Of a stretch of 64,000 bases of DNA, positions 18,236 through 27,943 are shown piece after piece (positions within the stretch are counted from its first letter, which is position 1; each line of letters begins with the position of its first letter). The notes under the pieces are model-generated. The model was given only the letters and a program-made list of their open reading frames with translations, had not been told where the DNA came from and ran no database searches. The DNA is taken from NCBI GenBank assembly GCA_024684515.1, contig JAIKWS010000086.1, forward strand, positions 1 through 64,000. The letters run 5' to 3'. The position numbers and the translations under genes were made by a program. The stretch comes from Prevotella sp. Its GTDB lineage: Bacteria > Bacteroidota > Bacteroidia > Bacteroidales > Bacteroidaceae.

Positions 18236-19955
18236 GTGTGGCGTGGCTATGATCCGGCTGCTGAAGCCCCTGTCGTATTACGAGCAGAAATACGGCAGCT
18301 GGCGCTATGGGCTGAACAAGCTCTATCTGATGATGGAGAAGCAGCACAACCGCGGGCAGGAGGGAGCTGGCGTGGCCTGTGTCAATCTGGATGCCCCCGT
18401 GGGCGAGGAGTATATGTTTCGTGAGAGAGCGGAGGGTTCTGATGCGATAACGGAGATCTTCCGTCATGTGGGTGACTCGTTTTCTGGACAGCTCTACATG
18501 GGCCATCTGCGCTATTCTACCACGGGTAAGAGTGGCTTACAGTATGTGCACCCCTTCTTGCGTCGTAACAACTGGCGGGCTAAGAACCTCTGTCTGTGTG
18601 GCAACTTCAACATGACCAATATCGACGAGGTTTTCTCGTATATCACCGAGCGGGGGCAGTCACCACGTGTCTATGGCGACTCGTATATCACCCTGGAACT
18701 GATGGGGCACAGGCTCGACAGGGAAGTGGAACGGCTTTATGGTCTGGCCAGGCAGCAGGGACTGCAGGGCATTGACATCACCGGATATATCGACGACCAT
18801 GTGGAGATAGCCAATGTGTTGCGAAAGACCATGCCCCATTTCGATGGTGGCTACGTGATGTGTGGCCTCACGGGCAGTGGCGAGCTGTTTGCTGTCAGAG
18901 ACCCCTGGGGCATCCGTCCCGCTTTCTGGTATCAGGACGAAGAGGTGGTGGTGGTGGCTTCAGAACGACCTGTCATACAGACCACCTTCGACCTCTGTGC
19001 CGAGGATATCCACGAGCTGGAGCCAGGACAGGCACTGGTGGTCAGGAGAAACGGCCAGCGGCAGATGGAGGAGATCCTGCCGGCTCAGAAGTTCAGCGCT
19101 TGCTCCTTTGAACGTATCTATTTCAGCAGAGGCAGCGACAGCACCATCTATCAAGAGCGTAAGCGACTGGGCGAACAGCTCACGCCAGCCATCATGAAGG
19201 CTATCGACAATGATGTGGCACATACTGTATTCTCATATATTCCCAATACGGCCGAGGTGGCCTTCTATGGCATGACTGACGGGGTGCGCAGGATGAGCCA
19301 CGATGTCAGGATAGAAAAGGTGGTGTGGAAGGACATCAAACTGCGCACGTTTATCAGCGATGGACAAGAACGCAATGATCTGGCTGCACATGTCTATGAC
19401 ATCACCTATGGATCGTTGAAGGAACAGGAGGATAATCTGGTCATCATCGACGACTCCATCGTGAGAGGTACTACACTCAGGGAGAGCATTTTCAAGATCC
19501 TCGACCGTCTGCATCCCAGGAAAATCGTGATGGTGTCGAGCTCGCCACAGATCCGCTATCCTGATTATTATGGCATCGATATGTCGCGACTGGAAGAGCT
19601 GTGTGCTTTTCGTGCCGCCATCGCCCTGATCAAAGAGCGAGGCATGCAGGGGCTGATAGCCGAGACATATAAGATGTGTAAGACGGAAGCACTGACAACC
19701 AACCATGTGCGTCGTATCTATGCCCCGTTCAGCGTTGACGATATCAACCGTAAGATTGTGGAGATGCTACGTCCGGAAGGGATGAAGACACCCGTCGAAC
19801 TGGTGTTCCAGGGTATAGAGGGATTGCACCAAGCCTGCCCCAACCATCCTGGTGACTGGTACTTTACAGGGCACTATCCCACGCCAGGAGGGGTCCGAAT
19901 GGTGAATCAGGCCTTCGTAAGGTATGTGGAAGAGGTATTGAAACTGCAATTGTGA
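18216..19955 (+). CDS. purF: amidophosphoribosyltransferase (PurF family)
   Basis: This enzyme makes 5-phosphoribosylamine from PRPP and glutamine, the first step of purine synthesis. The 579-residue chain starts MEQLKHECGVAMIR; Cys8 is the likely N-terminal nucleophile after loss of a short propeptide. The class II amidotransferase domain covers about 8-300. The phosphoribosyltransferase domain carries the PRPP motif VIIDDSIVRGTT near residue 415. It is longer than E. coli PurF (505) owing to insertions such as YEQKYGSWRYGLNKLYLMM, so a closely related PurF paralogue remains possible. The start overlaps pyrG by 20 bp. Confidence 0.85.
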   Translation: MEQLKHECGVAMIRLLKPLSYYEQKYGSWRYGLNKLYLMMEKQHNRGQEGAGVACVNLDAPVGEEYMFRERAEGSDAITEIFRHVGDSFSGQLYMGHLRYSTTGKSGLQYVHPFLRRNNWRAKNLCLCGNFNMTNIDEVFSYITERGQSPRVYGDSYITLELMGHRLDREVERLYGLARQQGLQGIDITGYIDDHVEIANVLRKTMPHFDGGYVMCGLTGSGELFAVRDPWGIRPAFWYQDEEVVVVASERPVIQTTFDLCAEDIHELEPGQALVVRRNGQRQMEEILPAQKFSACSFERIYFSRGSDSTIYQERKRLGEQLTPAIMKAIDNDVAHTVFSYIPNTAEVAFYGMTDGVRRMSHDVRIEKVVWKDIKLRTFISDGQERNDLAAHVYDITYGSLKEQEDNLVIIDDSIVRGTTLRESIFKILDRLHPRKIVMVSSSPQIRYPDYYGIDMSRLEELCAFRAAIALIKERGMQGLIAETYKMCKTEALTTNHVRRIYAPFSVDDINRKIVEMLRPEGMKTPVELVFQGIEGLHQACPNHPGDWYFTGHYPTPGGVRMVNQAFVRYVEEVLKLQL

Positions 19956-19992
19956 GGCATGGCCAGAATGGTAGAGACACAACATAAACACA

Positions 19993-21105
19993 ATGAAAAA
20001 GATGAAGAGACAAGCAAAACTCATTCTGGATGATGGCACGACGTTCAGCGGTTGGTCGTTTGGCTATGATGAGGATACTCATGGCGAGGTGGTATTCAAC
20101 ACAGCCATGACGGGCTATCCTGAGAGTCTGACAGACCCCAGCTATGCCGGCCAGATACTTGTAATGACCTATCCACTGGTGGGGAATTATGGTGTGCCGA
20201 CGACTGAGATGGCCAGCAACGGGCTGCCAGCACTGATAGAGAGTGATAGAATACATGTCAGGGCATTTGTAGTGGCCGACTATAGTGAGGACTGTTCACA
20301 CTGGAATGCCAAAGAACGACTGGCCGACTGGCTGAAGCGTGAGCATATTCCTGCTATCACGGGTATTGATACACGCAGGCTGACAAAGGTGCTCAGGGAG
20401 CATGGCGTGATGATGGGCAGGATGGTCATTGAGGGTTCTGAAGATTGCTGTGATACAGCGACAAACGAAACAGTGGACTATGGTAGTGTGAACTGGGTGC
20501 AGCAGGTGAGTTGCAAGGAGGTGATTGCCTACCAGCCCGATGGTGAAAGACAGCATAGAGTGGTCCTTGTGGACTGTGGCGTGAAGGCCAATATCATCCG
20601 TTGTCTGCTGCGGCGAGGCATCGAGGTGGTGCGTGTGCCCTGGGACTATGACTTCAACCAGCTGGCTTTCGATGGTCTGTTCTTAGCCAATGGCCCTGGC
20701 GATCCAGAACGCTGTGAGCTGACGGTGCAGCATATCCGTCAGTTTCTGAATAGTGAAACGGTACGTCCCTGCATGGGCATCTGCCTGGGCAACCAGCTCT
20801 TGGCTAAGGCTGCAGGGGCCAGGACCTACAAGTTGAAATATGGTCATCGTTCTCACAACCAGCCCGTCAGGCGTGTGGGGACGACACAATGTTTTATCAC
20901 TTCGCAGAATCATGGCTATGCCGTGGACGATGCCACGCTGCCTGCTGACTGGCAACCGCTGTTTGTCAATATGAACGACGGCTCGAACGAGGGAATCTGC
21001 CACCGGTCGCATCCGTGGATGTCTGCACAGTTCCACCCTGAGGCATGCTCAGGGCCTGTGGATACGGAATTCCTATTTGATGAGTTTGTAAAAATGCTAC
21101 GATGA
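19993..21105 (+). CDS. carA: carbamoyl-phosphate synthase small (glutaminase) subunit
   Basis: CarA hydrolyses glutamine and delivers ammonia to CarB for carbamoyl phosphate, the precursor of pyrimidines and arginine. The 370 residues show the small-subunit N-terminal domain ([29 protein letters not shown]) and a class I glutaminase with nucleophile elbow [12 protein letters not shown] and FHPEACSGP. The usual GxCLGHQ is GICLGNQ here. The start at 19993 or 20002 (MKRQAKL) cannot be distinguished. It overlaps the next gene by 4 bp. Confidence 0.95.
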   Translation: MKKMKRQAKLILDDGTTFSGWSFGYDEDTHGEVVFNTAMTGYPESLTDPSYAGQILVMTYPLVGNYGVPTTEMASNGLPALIESDRIHVRAFVVADYSEDCSHWNAKERLADWLKREHIPAITGIDTRRLTKVLREHGVMMGRMVIEGSEDCCDTATNETVDYGSVNWVQQVSCKEVIAYQPDGERQHRVVLVDCGVKANIIRCLLRRGIEVVRVPWDYDFNQLAFDGLFLANGPGDPERCELTVQHIRQFLNSETVRPCMGICLGNQLLAKAAGARTYKLKYGHRSHNQPVRRVGTTQCFITSQNHGYAVDDATLPADWQPLFVNMNDGSNEGICHRSHPWMSAQFHPEACSGPVDTEFLFDEFVKMLR

Positions 21106-22793
21106 TGGATGTGAAGAAAGTATTATTGTTGGGCAGTGGTGCCCTTAAGATCGGTCAGGCGGGAGAGTTCGATTATAGTGGCTCGCAAGCCTTGAAAGCC
21201 CTGAAGGAAGAGGGCATCCACACGGTGCTCGTCAACCCCAATATAGCTACTGTGCAGACCTCTGAGGGTGTGGCCGACACCGTATATTTCCAACCCGTGA
21301 ACCCTGATTTCGTGGCTCGTATCATCGAGAAGGAACGGCCCGATGGCATCCTCCTTTCGTTTGGTGGACAGACGGCACTCAACTGTGGCGTGGAACTCTA
21401 CAGACGCGGGGTGCTGGAGCAGTATGGCGTGAAGGTGCTGGGCACCCCCGTGCAGGCCATCATCGACACGGAGGATCGTGACCTGTTCGTACGCCGACTG
21501 GATGAGATTGGTGTGAAGACTATCAAGAGCGAGGCTTGCAGCACGGTCGATGAGGTGCGGCAGGCTGCAACAGCACTGGGCTTCCCTGTTATCTTGCGTG
21601 CTGCCTATGCCCTCGGTGGTCTTGGATCGGGCTTCTGTGACAACGAGGAACAGCTGGTGGCACAGGCAGAGGAGGCCTTCTCGTTCTCGCCACAGGTGCT
21701 GGTGGAGAAATCGCTGAAGGGATGGAAGGAAATAGAATATGAGGTGGTGCGAGATCGCTATGATAACTGCATCACGGTGTGTAACATGGAGAACCTGGAT
21801 CCGCTGGGCATCCATACGGGAGAGTCAATCGTTGTGGCACCCTCACAGACGCTTTCCAATAGCGAGTACCATAAGTTGCGGGCACTGGCCATCAGGATTA
21901 TCCGTCATATTGGCATCGTGGGAGAATGTAATGTACAGTATGCTCTTGACCCAGACTCGGAGGACTATCGTGTGATAGAAGTCAATGCCCGCCTGTCGCG
22001 ATCGTCGGCACTGGCCAGTAAGGCAACGGGCTATCCACTGGCATTCGTAGCTGCAAAACTGGGACTGGGCTACGGGCTTTTCGACCTGAAGAATTCGGTG
22101 ACGAAGACTACGACAGCTTTCTTCGAGCCTGCCCTCGACTATGTGGTTTGCAAGATTCCTCGTTGGGACCTCACCAAGTTCCGTGGCGTCAGTCGCGAAC
22201 TGGGCTCGTCGATGAAGAGTGTGGGCGAGGTGATGGCTATTGGACGTACCTTTGAGGAGGCCTTGCAAAAAGGTCTTCGCATGATTGGTCAGGGTATGCA
22301 TGGCTTCGTGTCTAACCACGAGATTAAGATTGGCGACATCGACAAAGCACTACATGAGCCTACCGACATGCGTATCTTCGTGGTGTCGAAGGCTCTGCAG
22401 ATAGGCTATACCATAGAGCAGATCCACCAGTTGACGATGATCGACCGCTGGTTCCTGCAGAAACTAAAGCATATTGTAGACATCGACTTGCGACTTCGGT
22501 CGTTTGCGCAGTACTCTGAGTTGGTGGCTTTCATGGACAATACCGAGCTGATGGAATATCTGGAGGCACCAGAGTTCGTGGAACTATTACGTGAGGCAAA
22601 AATCTATGGCTTCTCTGACTTCCAGATAGGACGGGCTCTAGGCTTGGAGAATCAGATGAACATGGAGAAAGCCGGCCTGCTGGTACGCCAGTGGCGTAAG
22701 GAACTGGGAGTGGTGCCTGTGGTCAGCCAGATCGATACGCTGGCGGCTGAATACCCAGCCCAGACCAACTACCTATATTTGTCATACCTTTAA
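21102..22793 (+). CDS. carB: carbamoyl-phosphate synthase large subunit, N-terminal half only
   Basis: CarB normally has about 1070 residues: two homologous synthetase halves plus an allosteric domain. This gene codes for only 563 residues. They match the first (carboxyphosphate) ATP-grasp half and the oligomerisation domain: [56 protein letters not shown]. The chain ends [20 protein letters not shown], which corresponds to the end of the first half in full-length CarB. asnB starts 12 bp later, so no trace of the second half remains in any frame. Isolated CPS halves are known to make carbamoyl phosphate as homodimers, and some organisms split carB, so it may work alone or with a partner elsewhere. 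UMP/ornithine control would be lost. Confidence 0.9.
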   Translation: MMDVKKVLLLGSGALKIGQAGEFDYSGSQALKALKEEGIHTVLVNPNIATVQTSEGVADTVYFQPVNPDFVARIIEKERPDGILLSFGGQTALNCGVELYRRGVLEQYGVKVLGTPVQAIIDTEDRDLFVRRLDEIGVKTIKSEACSTVDEVRQAATALGFPVILRAAYALGGLGSGFCDNEEQLVAQAEEAFSFSPQVLVEKSLKGWKEIEYEVVRDRYDNCITVCNMENLDPLGIHTGESIVVAPSQTLSNSEYHKLRALAIRIIRHIGIVGECNVQYALDPDSEDYRVIEVNARLSRSSALASKATGYPLAFVAAKLGLGYGLFDLKNSVTKTTTAFFEPALDYVVCKIPRWDLTKFRGVSRELGSSMKSVGEVMAIGRTFEEALQKGLRMIGQGMHGFVSNHEIKIGDIDKALHEPTDMRIFVVSKALQIGYTIEQIHQLTMIDRWFLQKLKHIVDIDLRLRSFAQYSELVAFMDNTELMEYLEAPEFVELLREAKIYGFSDFQIGRALGLENQMNMEKAGLLVRQWRKELGVVPVVSQIDTLAAEYPAQTNYLYLSYL

Positions 22794-22805
22794 AAGAAAA
22801 AGAAT

Positions 22806-24470
22806 ATGTGTGGAATAGTAGCTATCCTGAATGTGCAGGAGCAGACAAAGGCTCTGCGTGATAAAGCTTTGAAGATGAGTCAGAAAATTCGCCATCGTGG
22901 TCCTGACTGGAGTGGTATCTATTGTGGTGGCTCTGCCATCCTGGCACATGAGCGGCTGAGCATCGTCGACCCAGAGAGTGGGGGACAGCCTCTTTACTCG
23001 CCCGACCGCAAGCAGGTGCTGGCAGTGAATGGCGAGATATACAATCATCAGGAGATACGCCGTAGGCTGGCGGGGCAGTATGATTTTCAGACGGGTAGCG
23101 ACTGTGAGGTCATCCTGGCTCTGTATCGACAGAAAGGTATCGATTTCCTTGAGGACCTTAGTGGCATCTTCGCTTTCGTACTCTACGATGAGGAACGCAA
23201 CGAGTTTGTCATTGCCCGTGATCCCATAGGCGTCATACCTCTTTATATAGGCTACGACAGCGATGGTACGGTGTACGTGGCATCAGAACTGAAAGCCCTG
23301 GAGGGACAGTGTGAGCGCTATGAGCCGTTCTTGCCAGGACACTACTACTGGAGTGTGTCGCCAGGCGTGAAATGGTACTATCGTCGTGACTGGATGCAAT
23401 ATGATGCCGTGAAGGACAATGCCGCGAGTGTGACTGCCATCCACGATGCGCTGGAGGATGCCGTGAAGCGACAGCTGATGTCGGATGTGCCCTATGGCGT
23501 ACTGCTGTCTGGCGGTCTCGACTCGTCGGTCATCTCTGCCATCGCAGAGAAATATAGCGAGATGCGTATCGAGGACGACTCTAGGACCAAGGCCTACTGG
23601 CCCCGTCTGCATTCCTTTGCCGTGGGGCTGAAGGGTGCTCCCGACCTGGCAAAGGCACGACTGGTGGCAGACCATATTGGTACGGTGCATCATGAAATCA
23701 ACTATACCATCCAGGAAGGACTGGATGCCATTCGCGACGTGATTTACTATATCGAGACCTATGATGTGACTACCGTCCGTGCATCCACACCTATGTATCT
23801 GCTGGCCCGTGTCATCAAGTCGATGGGTATCAAGATGGTGCTTTCTGGTGAGGGTGCCGACGAGATATTCGGAGGCTATCTCTATTTCCATAAGGCACCT
23901 GATGCTCAGGCGTTCCACGAGGAGACCGTTCGCAAACTGGGCAAGCTCTACCAGTATGACTGTCTTCGTGCCAACAAGAGTCTGTCGGCATGGGGAGTGG
24001 AGGGACGTGTACCCTTCCTCGACAAGGAGTTCCTGGATGTGGCCATGCGTACCAATCCTGAGGCGAAGATGTGCCCTGGCAATATGATTGAGAAGAAGAT
24101 TGTGCGTGAGGCTTTTGCTGACATGCTGCCCAGGGAAGTGGCCTGGCGACAGAAGGAGCAGTTTAGCGATGGTGTGGGCTATTCGTGGATCGACACCCTC
24201 AAGCAGGTGACGGCCCAGGCGGTCAGCGATGAGCAGATGGCACATGCTGCCGAGCGCTTCCCCATCAATCCGCCCAGGAACAAGGAGGAGTATTACTATC
24301 GTAGCATCTTTGCCGAGCACTTCCCAAGTGACTCTGCCGCACGTAGCGTGCCCAGCGAGGCTAGCGTGGCCTGTTCCACGGCTATTGCCCTTGAGTGGGA
24401 TGCTGCTTTCAGGAATATGAACGACCCATCGGGACGTGCTGTCAAAGGGGTGCACGAACAGGCCTATTGA
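22806..24470 (+). CDS. asnB: asparagine synthase (glutamine-hydrolysing)
   Basis: AsnB converts aspartate and glutamine to asparagine with ATP. The 554-residue length is standard. It begins MCGIVAILN, placing the class II nucleophile at Cys2, followed by RGPDWSG and NGEIYNH. The synthetase domain has the PP-loop LLSGGLDSSVISA near residues 235-248 and SGEGADEIFGGYLYF. It closes the pyrG-purF-carA-carB series 12 bp after carB and converges on the BCCT pseudogene with only 13 bp between stop codons. Confidence 0.97.
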   Translation: MCGIVAILNVQEQTKALRDKALKMSQKIRHRGPDWSGIYCGGSAILAHERLSIVDPESGGQPLYSPDRKQVLAVNGEIYNHQEIRRRLAGQYDFQTGSDCEVILALYRQKGIDFLEDLSGIFAFVLYDEERNEFVIARDPIGVIPLYIGYDSDGTVYVASELKALEGQCERYEPFLPGHYYWSVSPGVKWYYRRDWMQYDAVKDNAASVTAIHDALEDAVKRQLMSDVPYGVLLSGGLDSSVISAIAEKYSEMRIEDDSRTKAYWPRLHSFAVGLKGAPDLAKARLVADHIGTVHHEINYTIQEGLDAIRDVIYYIETYDVTTVRASTPMYLLARVIKSMGIKMVLSGEGADEIFGGYLYFHKAPDAQAFHEETVRKLGKLYQYDCLRANKSLSAWGVEGRVPFLDKEFLDVAMRTNPEAKMCPGNMIEKKIVREAFADMLPREVAWRQKEQFSDGVGYSWIDTLKQVTAQAVSDEQMAHAAERFPINPPRNKEEYYYRSIFAEHFPSDSAARSVPSEASVACSTAIALEWDAAFRNMNDPSGRAVKGVHEQAY

Positions 24471-24483
24471 CGCACTCCTGTCG

Positions 24484-26480
24484 CTATAGCTTTTTCTTGT
24501 CGATAAAGAACATCGACTTGTCGTCGTCAGCGATGATGCTCAGATAGCGTTCGTACTCACGTAGCACGTCGGCAATGATCTCCTCTCGCGACAGATACTG
24601 AATGTCATTGCCTGTCCGTCCGTCACTATAGTAGGTGACGGGAATGTACTGTACGCCTGTCTCTACGTCGGGTGTGTTGTCGTCCTCTACCAGATAGTCG
24701 CTGATGGTTCGCTTCTCGGCAGCCACGCCATATCGGAAGTTCCATATCTGGTCGTGGGGGATGGTTAGCTCTATGGAGAACTTGCCATGCTGCCCTTCCA
24801 TGATATGGGCATCGATGCCGTTGGTAGCCAGCTCTACCTTCAGTTCTTCGAAGGCCGGACGCACCTTGTCGGCAAAGAACCGGATCACGTCCTGTCGTTG
24901 TGAGAATGTCAGTATCTGCTGCAGACGCTCACGCCACTGCCTGCCGTCCCACGAGCGACTGCCGTATGGTATTTTCGACGAGCGGTAGAGTTCATCTGTT
25001 CGCAGGGCCTTGAATAGGCATATGCAGAGCACAAGCATGATCAATCCGAAGGGAAGAGCTGTGACGAGTGTCATGGTCTGAAGGGAGGCGATACCACCAG
25101 CAGAGAGTAATGAAATGGAGATCAAGGCGAGCAGGATCCCCCAGAAGGCATTTTGCCACTTGGGGGTGTTGCTCTTGTTGCCTGAAGCTATTGAATTCAT
25201 GACCAGAATGCCGGAGTCGGCCGAGGTGATAAAAAACACTGCTACCATCATCAGGGCCAGCACACACAGTGGTGTGGCCAGCGGGAACTGCTCGAAGAAG
25301 GCAAAGAGCAGCACGTCAGCATTGCCAGCTAGCGCAGAGAGAGCACCAGCAGCCTCGTGCTGGTCAATCCAGATGGCACAAAGACCGTCATCCACAGAAA
25401 GATGAACACTGAGGGTACGAACAGTACCGCAAGGATATACTCGCGGATGGTGCGGCCCCGTGAGATGCGGGCTATGAACAGTCCTACGAAGGGTGCCCAG
25501 CTGATCCACCATGCCCAGTACATCACGGTCCAGTTTGTGAACCACGTCCGACCATCTTTCTCGAAGGCGAAGGTGTTGAAGGAGAGGTCAGCGAACTGGT
25601 TGATATAGTTGCCGATGCCTTCGCTCAGAGCACTGAACAGGAATGTGGTTGGCCCCAGGGCAAGGATGAAGACCACCAGCACGATGGTCATCAGCAGATT
25701 GATCTCACTGAGTCGTTTCACACCCTTGTTCAGTCCTGCCCATGCAGAGGCGATGGCTGCTGCTGTCACCAGCACGATGATGATGCTCTGGAAAAGCAGA
25801 CTCCGTTCTCCTAGTATGCCCAGGTGTTCAAGGCCGGCATTCAGCTGTACCACACCCAGGCTGAGCGATGTGGCAATACCGAAAAAAGTGCTGACCAGCG
25901 TGAAAACGTCGACCACATCGCCAATAGGCCCGTTGATACGTTCTCGCAGAATGGGGTAGAGACCACTTCGCACTGCCAGTGGTAGCTTGTAGCGGAACGA
26001 GAAATAGGCCAGGATGAGGCCCATCACACCGAAGATGCCCCATGCGTGCAGTCCCCAGTGGAAGAAGGTGGCCAACTGTGCCTCCTTGGCGGGATTGTCC
26101 GTGTCGGGTAGTGCAGGCTCTACATAGTGCGACATCGGCTCTGCCACACCGTAGTACATCAGCCCAATGCCCATGCCGGCAGCAAAGAGCATGGCTATCC
26201 ACGAGAAGAAGCCATATTGGGGCTCGGAGTTGTCTGCCCCAAGACGTATATTGCCTACTTTGCTGAAGGCTAGGGCGAGCTGGAAGATGAGAAAAAAGGT
26301 GACCAGCAGGCTATACGTCCAGTGGAGGTCTTTGTAGATGGCTTTTTGAACTGTCACCAATGCCTGTTCGGTGGCATCGGGAAATATTGCACAAACAATT
26401 GTCAGAAATAAGAGAACTATCAGTCCAGGTAGGAAAACGTTGCGTGAAAATGTTGTTTTTAGTGGAAAATGTTTAGTCAT
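24484..26480 (-). pseudogene. BCCT-family (betaine/choline/carnitine) transporter, broken by a frameshift
   Basis: The N-terminal part (start ATG at 26480, MTKHFPLK) carries about eight membrane segments and family motifs such as AAGMGIGLMYYGVAEP, TFFHWGLHAWGIF and WAWWISWAPFVGLFIARIS. Homology then jumps frame near 25377-25384. The second part, from AIWIDQHEAAGALSALAG to the stop at 24484, carries FFITSADSG, the last membrane segments and a BetT-like cytoplasmic tail of about 200 residues. One missing base after the codons for VF would restore a protein of about 665 residues. The rest is intact, so the lesion is recent, a sequencing error, or (less likely) recoded. Such carriers import compatible solutes. 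Confidence 0.88.
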
Positions 26481-26485
26481 ATTTG

Positions 26486-26493
26486 CAAAGATA
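26486..26493 (-). promoter_or_regulatory. -7 promoter box for the BCCT gene
   Basis: TATCTTTG on the minus strand ends 5 nt before ATG 26480, so the transcript would be nearly leaderless. This also argues against the in-frame upstream ATG at 26564. Confidence 0.55.
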
Positions 26494-26637
26494 CAAAAAA
26501 ATGCCGTTTTTCTTGCTTTTTCAACTCTTTTATTCATCTTTTTCGATTTATTAGGATTTTTCACCTTTCAATTTGTCAGTTCCTCACTCCTTGACCTACC
26601 ACATCTGTTCTATAGTTGTTATGCTGCATGTAATGGT

Positions 26638-26793
26638 GTACTTTTCGCTCGACAGAAAAAATAAAAAGCGATTTTTATTTTGTTTTGTGCTCGCTTATTC
26701 GTACCTTTGACCTTCGGTCTTAGGTACTTTCGCTCGACAAAAAAATAAAAAGCGGTTTTTATTTTGTTTTGTGCTCGCTTATTCGTACCTTTG
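26638..26793. repeat. direct duplication of a promoter-bearing element of about 70 bp
   Basis: Copies at 26638-26709 and 26724-26793 are nearly identical. Each begins GTACTTTCGCTCGAC, passes through A-rich and T-rich arms that form an imperfect palindrome, and ends with TTCGTACCTTTG, a TAnnTTTG box (26702-26709 and 26786-26793). The 14-bp spacer between the copies contains CCTTCGGT. The second box would drive the EamA gene at 26855. Confidence 0.8.
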
Positions 26794-26854
26794 CAGCCCG
26801 TTTCGAGGAATCCTTCCTGCTGCGACGGGCAATTTAAGTCACTGACGACGAGAA

Positions 26855-27814
26855 ATGAATTACAAGGGTATGAGCTGCGGCATCATGGCAGCTGTCTGCT
26901 ACGGGACTAATCCGCTCGGAGCATTGCCTCTCTATGAGGAGGGTGTCAACACGTCGTCGGTATTGTTCTATCGATTCTCGCTGGCTGTCATCGTATTGGG
27001 TGCTGTACTCTTGGTTGAGCGTAAGACACTGGTACTGAACAGGAAAGAACTGAAGGTGCTGTCGTTGTTGGGCATGCTCTTTGCCTTGTCCAGCATCACC
27101 TACTATCAGAGTTTCCGTTTTATGGATGCTGGCATCGCTTCGACGATTCTTTTTGTCTATCCTGTTATGGTGGCAGCAATCATGGCCATCTGCTTCCATG
27201 AGAAGATAACGCTTCCCATGATGCTGGCTATCGTGCTCTCGCTGCTTGGCATTGGCTTGCTCTATCAGGGTGATGCTGGAGCTGCATTTAGTATGACAGG
27301 TTTTGTCTTGGTGATGGTGTCTGCTCTTTCCTATGCTCTTTATATTGTAGTGGTCAACAAGTCTGGCATCAGTATGTCGCCCATGAAGCTCACTTTCTAC
27401 GTGCTGCTGTTCTGCATGCTGCTGTTACTGGCCTATTCGTTCACTTCTCCAGCCTTAGCCCTTCAGTTGCCACCCTCGCCCCGTGCCTGGTTCTATGCCT
27501 GTTGGCTGGGTCTGGTGCCCACCGTGCTGTCGCTGGTGCTGATGGCTATTGCCGTCCATGAGGTGGGTGCTACGTCGACGGCTATCATGGGAGCCCTGGA
27601 GCCTATGACGGCTGTTGCCATAGGCATTATCGTGTTCAGCGAGGTGCTTACCGTTCGACTCTCCCTGGGCATTATCACCATTCTCATTGCCGTGTTCTTC
27701 GTGGTGATGGGAAAGGATTTGCATCTGCCTAGCCTTTCGCATGCAAGACTTAGGAAGCTGCATTTTGCGCACAGACCGCATCAGAGACATCGCATGCATA
27801 TCCATCTTCGATAG
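26855..27814 (+). CDS. EamA/DMT-family inner-membrane transporter
   Basis: The 319-residue protein has about ten hydrophobic segments in two homologous halves, as in the drug/metabolite transporter superfamily. The last segment pair of the second half, VLSLVLMAIAVHEVGATSTA then MGALEPMTAVAIGIIVFSE, is the typical EamA signature. The 30-residue tail is rich in His and Arg (RKLHFAHRPHQRHRMHIHLR). The substrate cannot be told from sequence. It stands alone between a repeat-borne promoter and the phosphatase gene. Confidence 0.85.
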   Translation: MNYKGMSCGIMAAVCYGTNPLGALPLYEEGVNTSSVLFYRFSLAVIVLGAVLLVERKTLVLNRKELKVLSLLGMLFALSSITYYQSFRFMDAGIASTILFVYPVMVAAIMAICFHEKITLPMMLAIVLSLLGIGLLYQGDAGAAFSMTGFVLVMVSALSYALYIVVVNKSGISMSPMKLTFYVLLFCMLLLLAYSFTSPALALQLPPSPRAWFYACWLGLVPTVLSLVLMAIAVHEVGATSTAIMGALEPMTAVAIGIIVFSEVLTVRLSLGIITILIAVFFVVMGKDLHLPSLSHARLRKLHFAHRPHQRHRMHIHLR

Positions 27815-27874
27815 TTTGTCATTCCAGACAAGCAGTTTTTTCCGAAGAAATGATTGTTTCTCGTTAAAAAGTCG

Positions 27875-27882
27875 TAACTTTG
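27875..27882 (+). promoter_or_regulatory. -7 promoter box for the histidine phosphatase
   Basis: TAACTTTG followed by CACCC, about 61 bp before the start codon. Confidence 0.65.
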
Positions 27883-27943
27883 CACCCGATTATCTGTCTG
27901 ACATCCAGGAAGAACAGGATGGTCAGGGAAAAAGATTATAAAG

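Noticed and set aside
22780..22860. A hidden frameshift that would continue CarB into a second half
   Set aside because: The next frame is a complete AsnB starting 12 bp later with Cys2 in place; no CarB second-half motif occurs in any frame downstream.
23283..24455. A 390-codon minus-strand frame opposite asnB
   Set aside because: AsnB is complete on the plus strand and there is no independent signal for the antisense frame.
25370..25390. Programmed frameshifting in the BCCT gene
   Set aside because: The site has no slippery heptamer or downstream structure that I can see, and this family is not known to use recoding; a simple one-base loss explains it.
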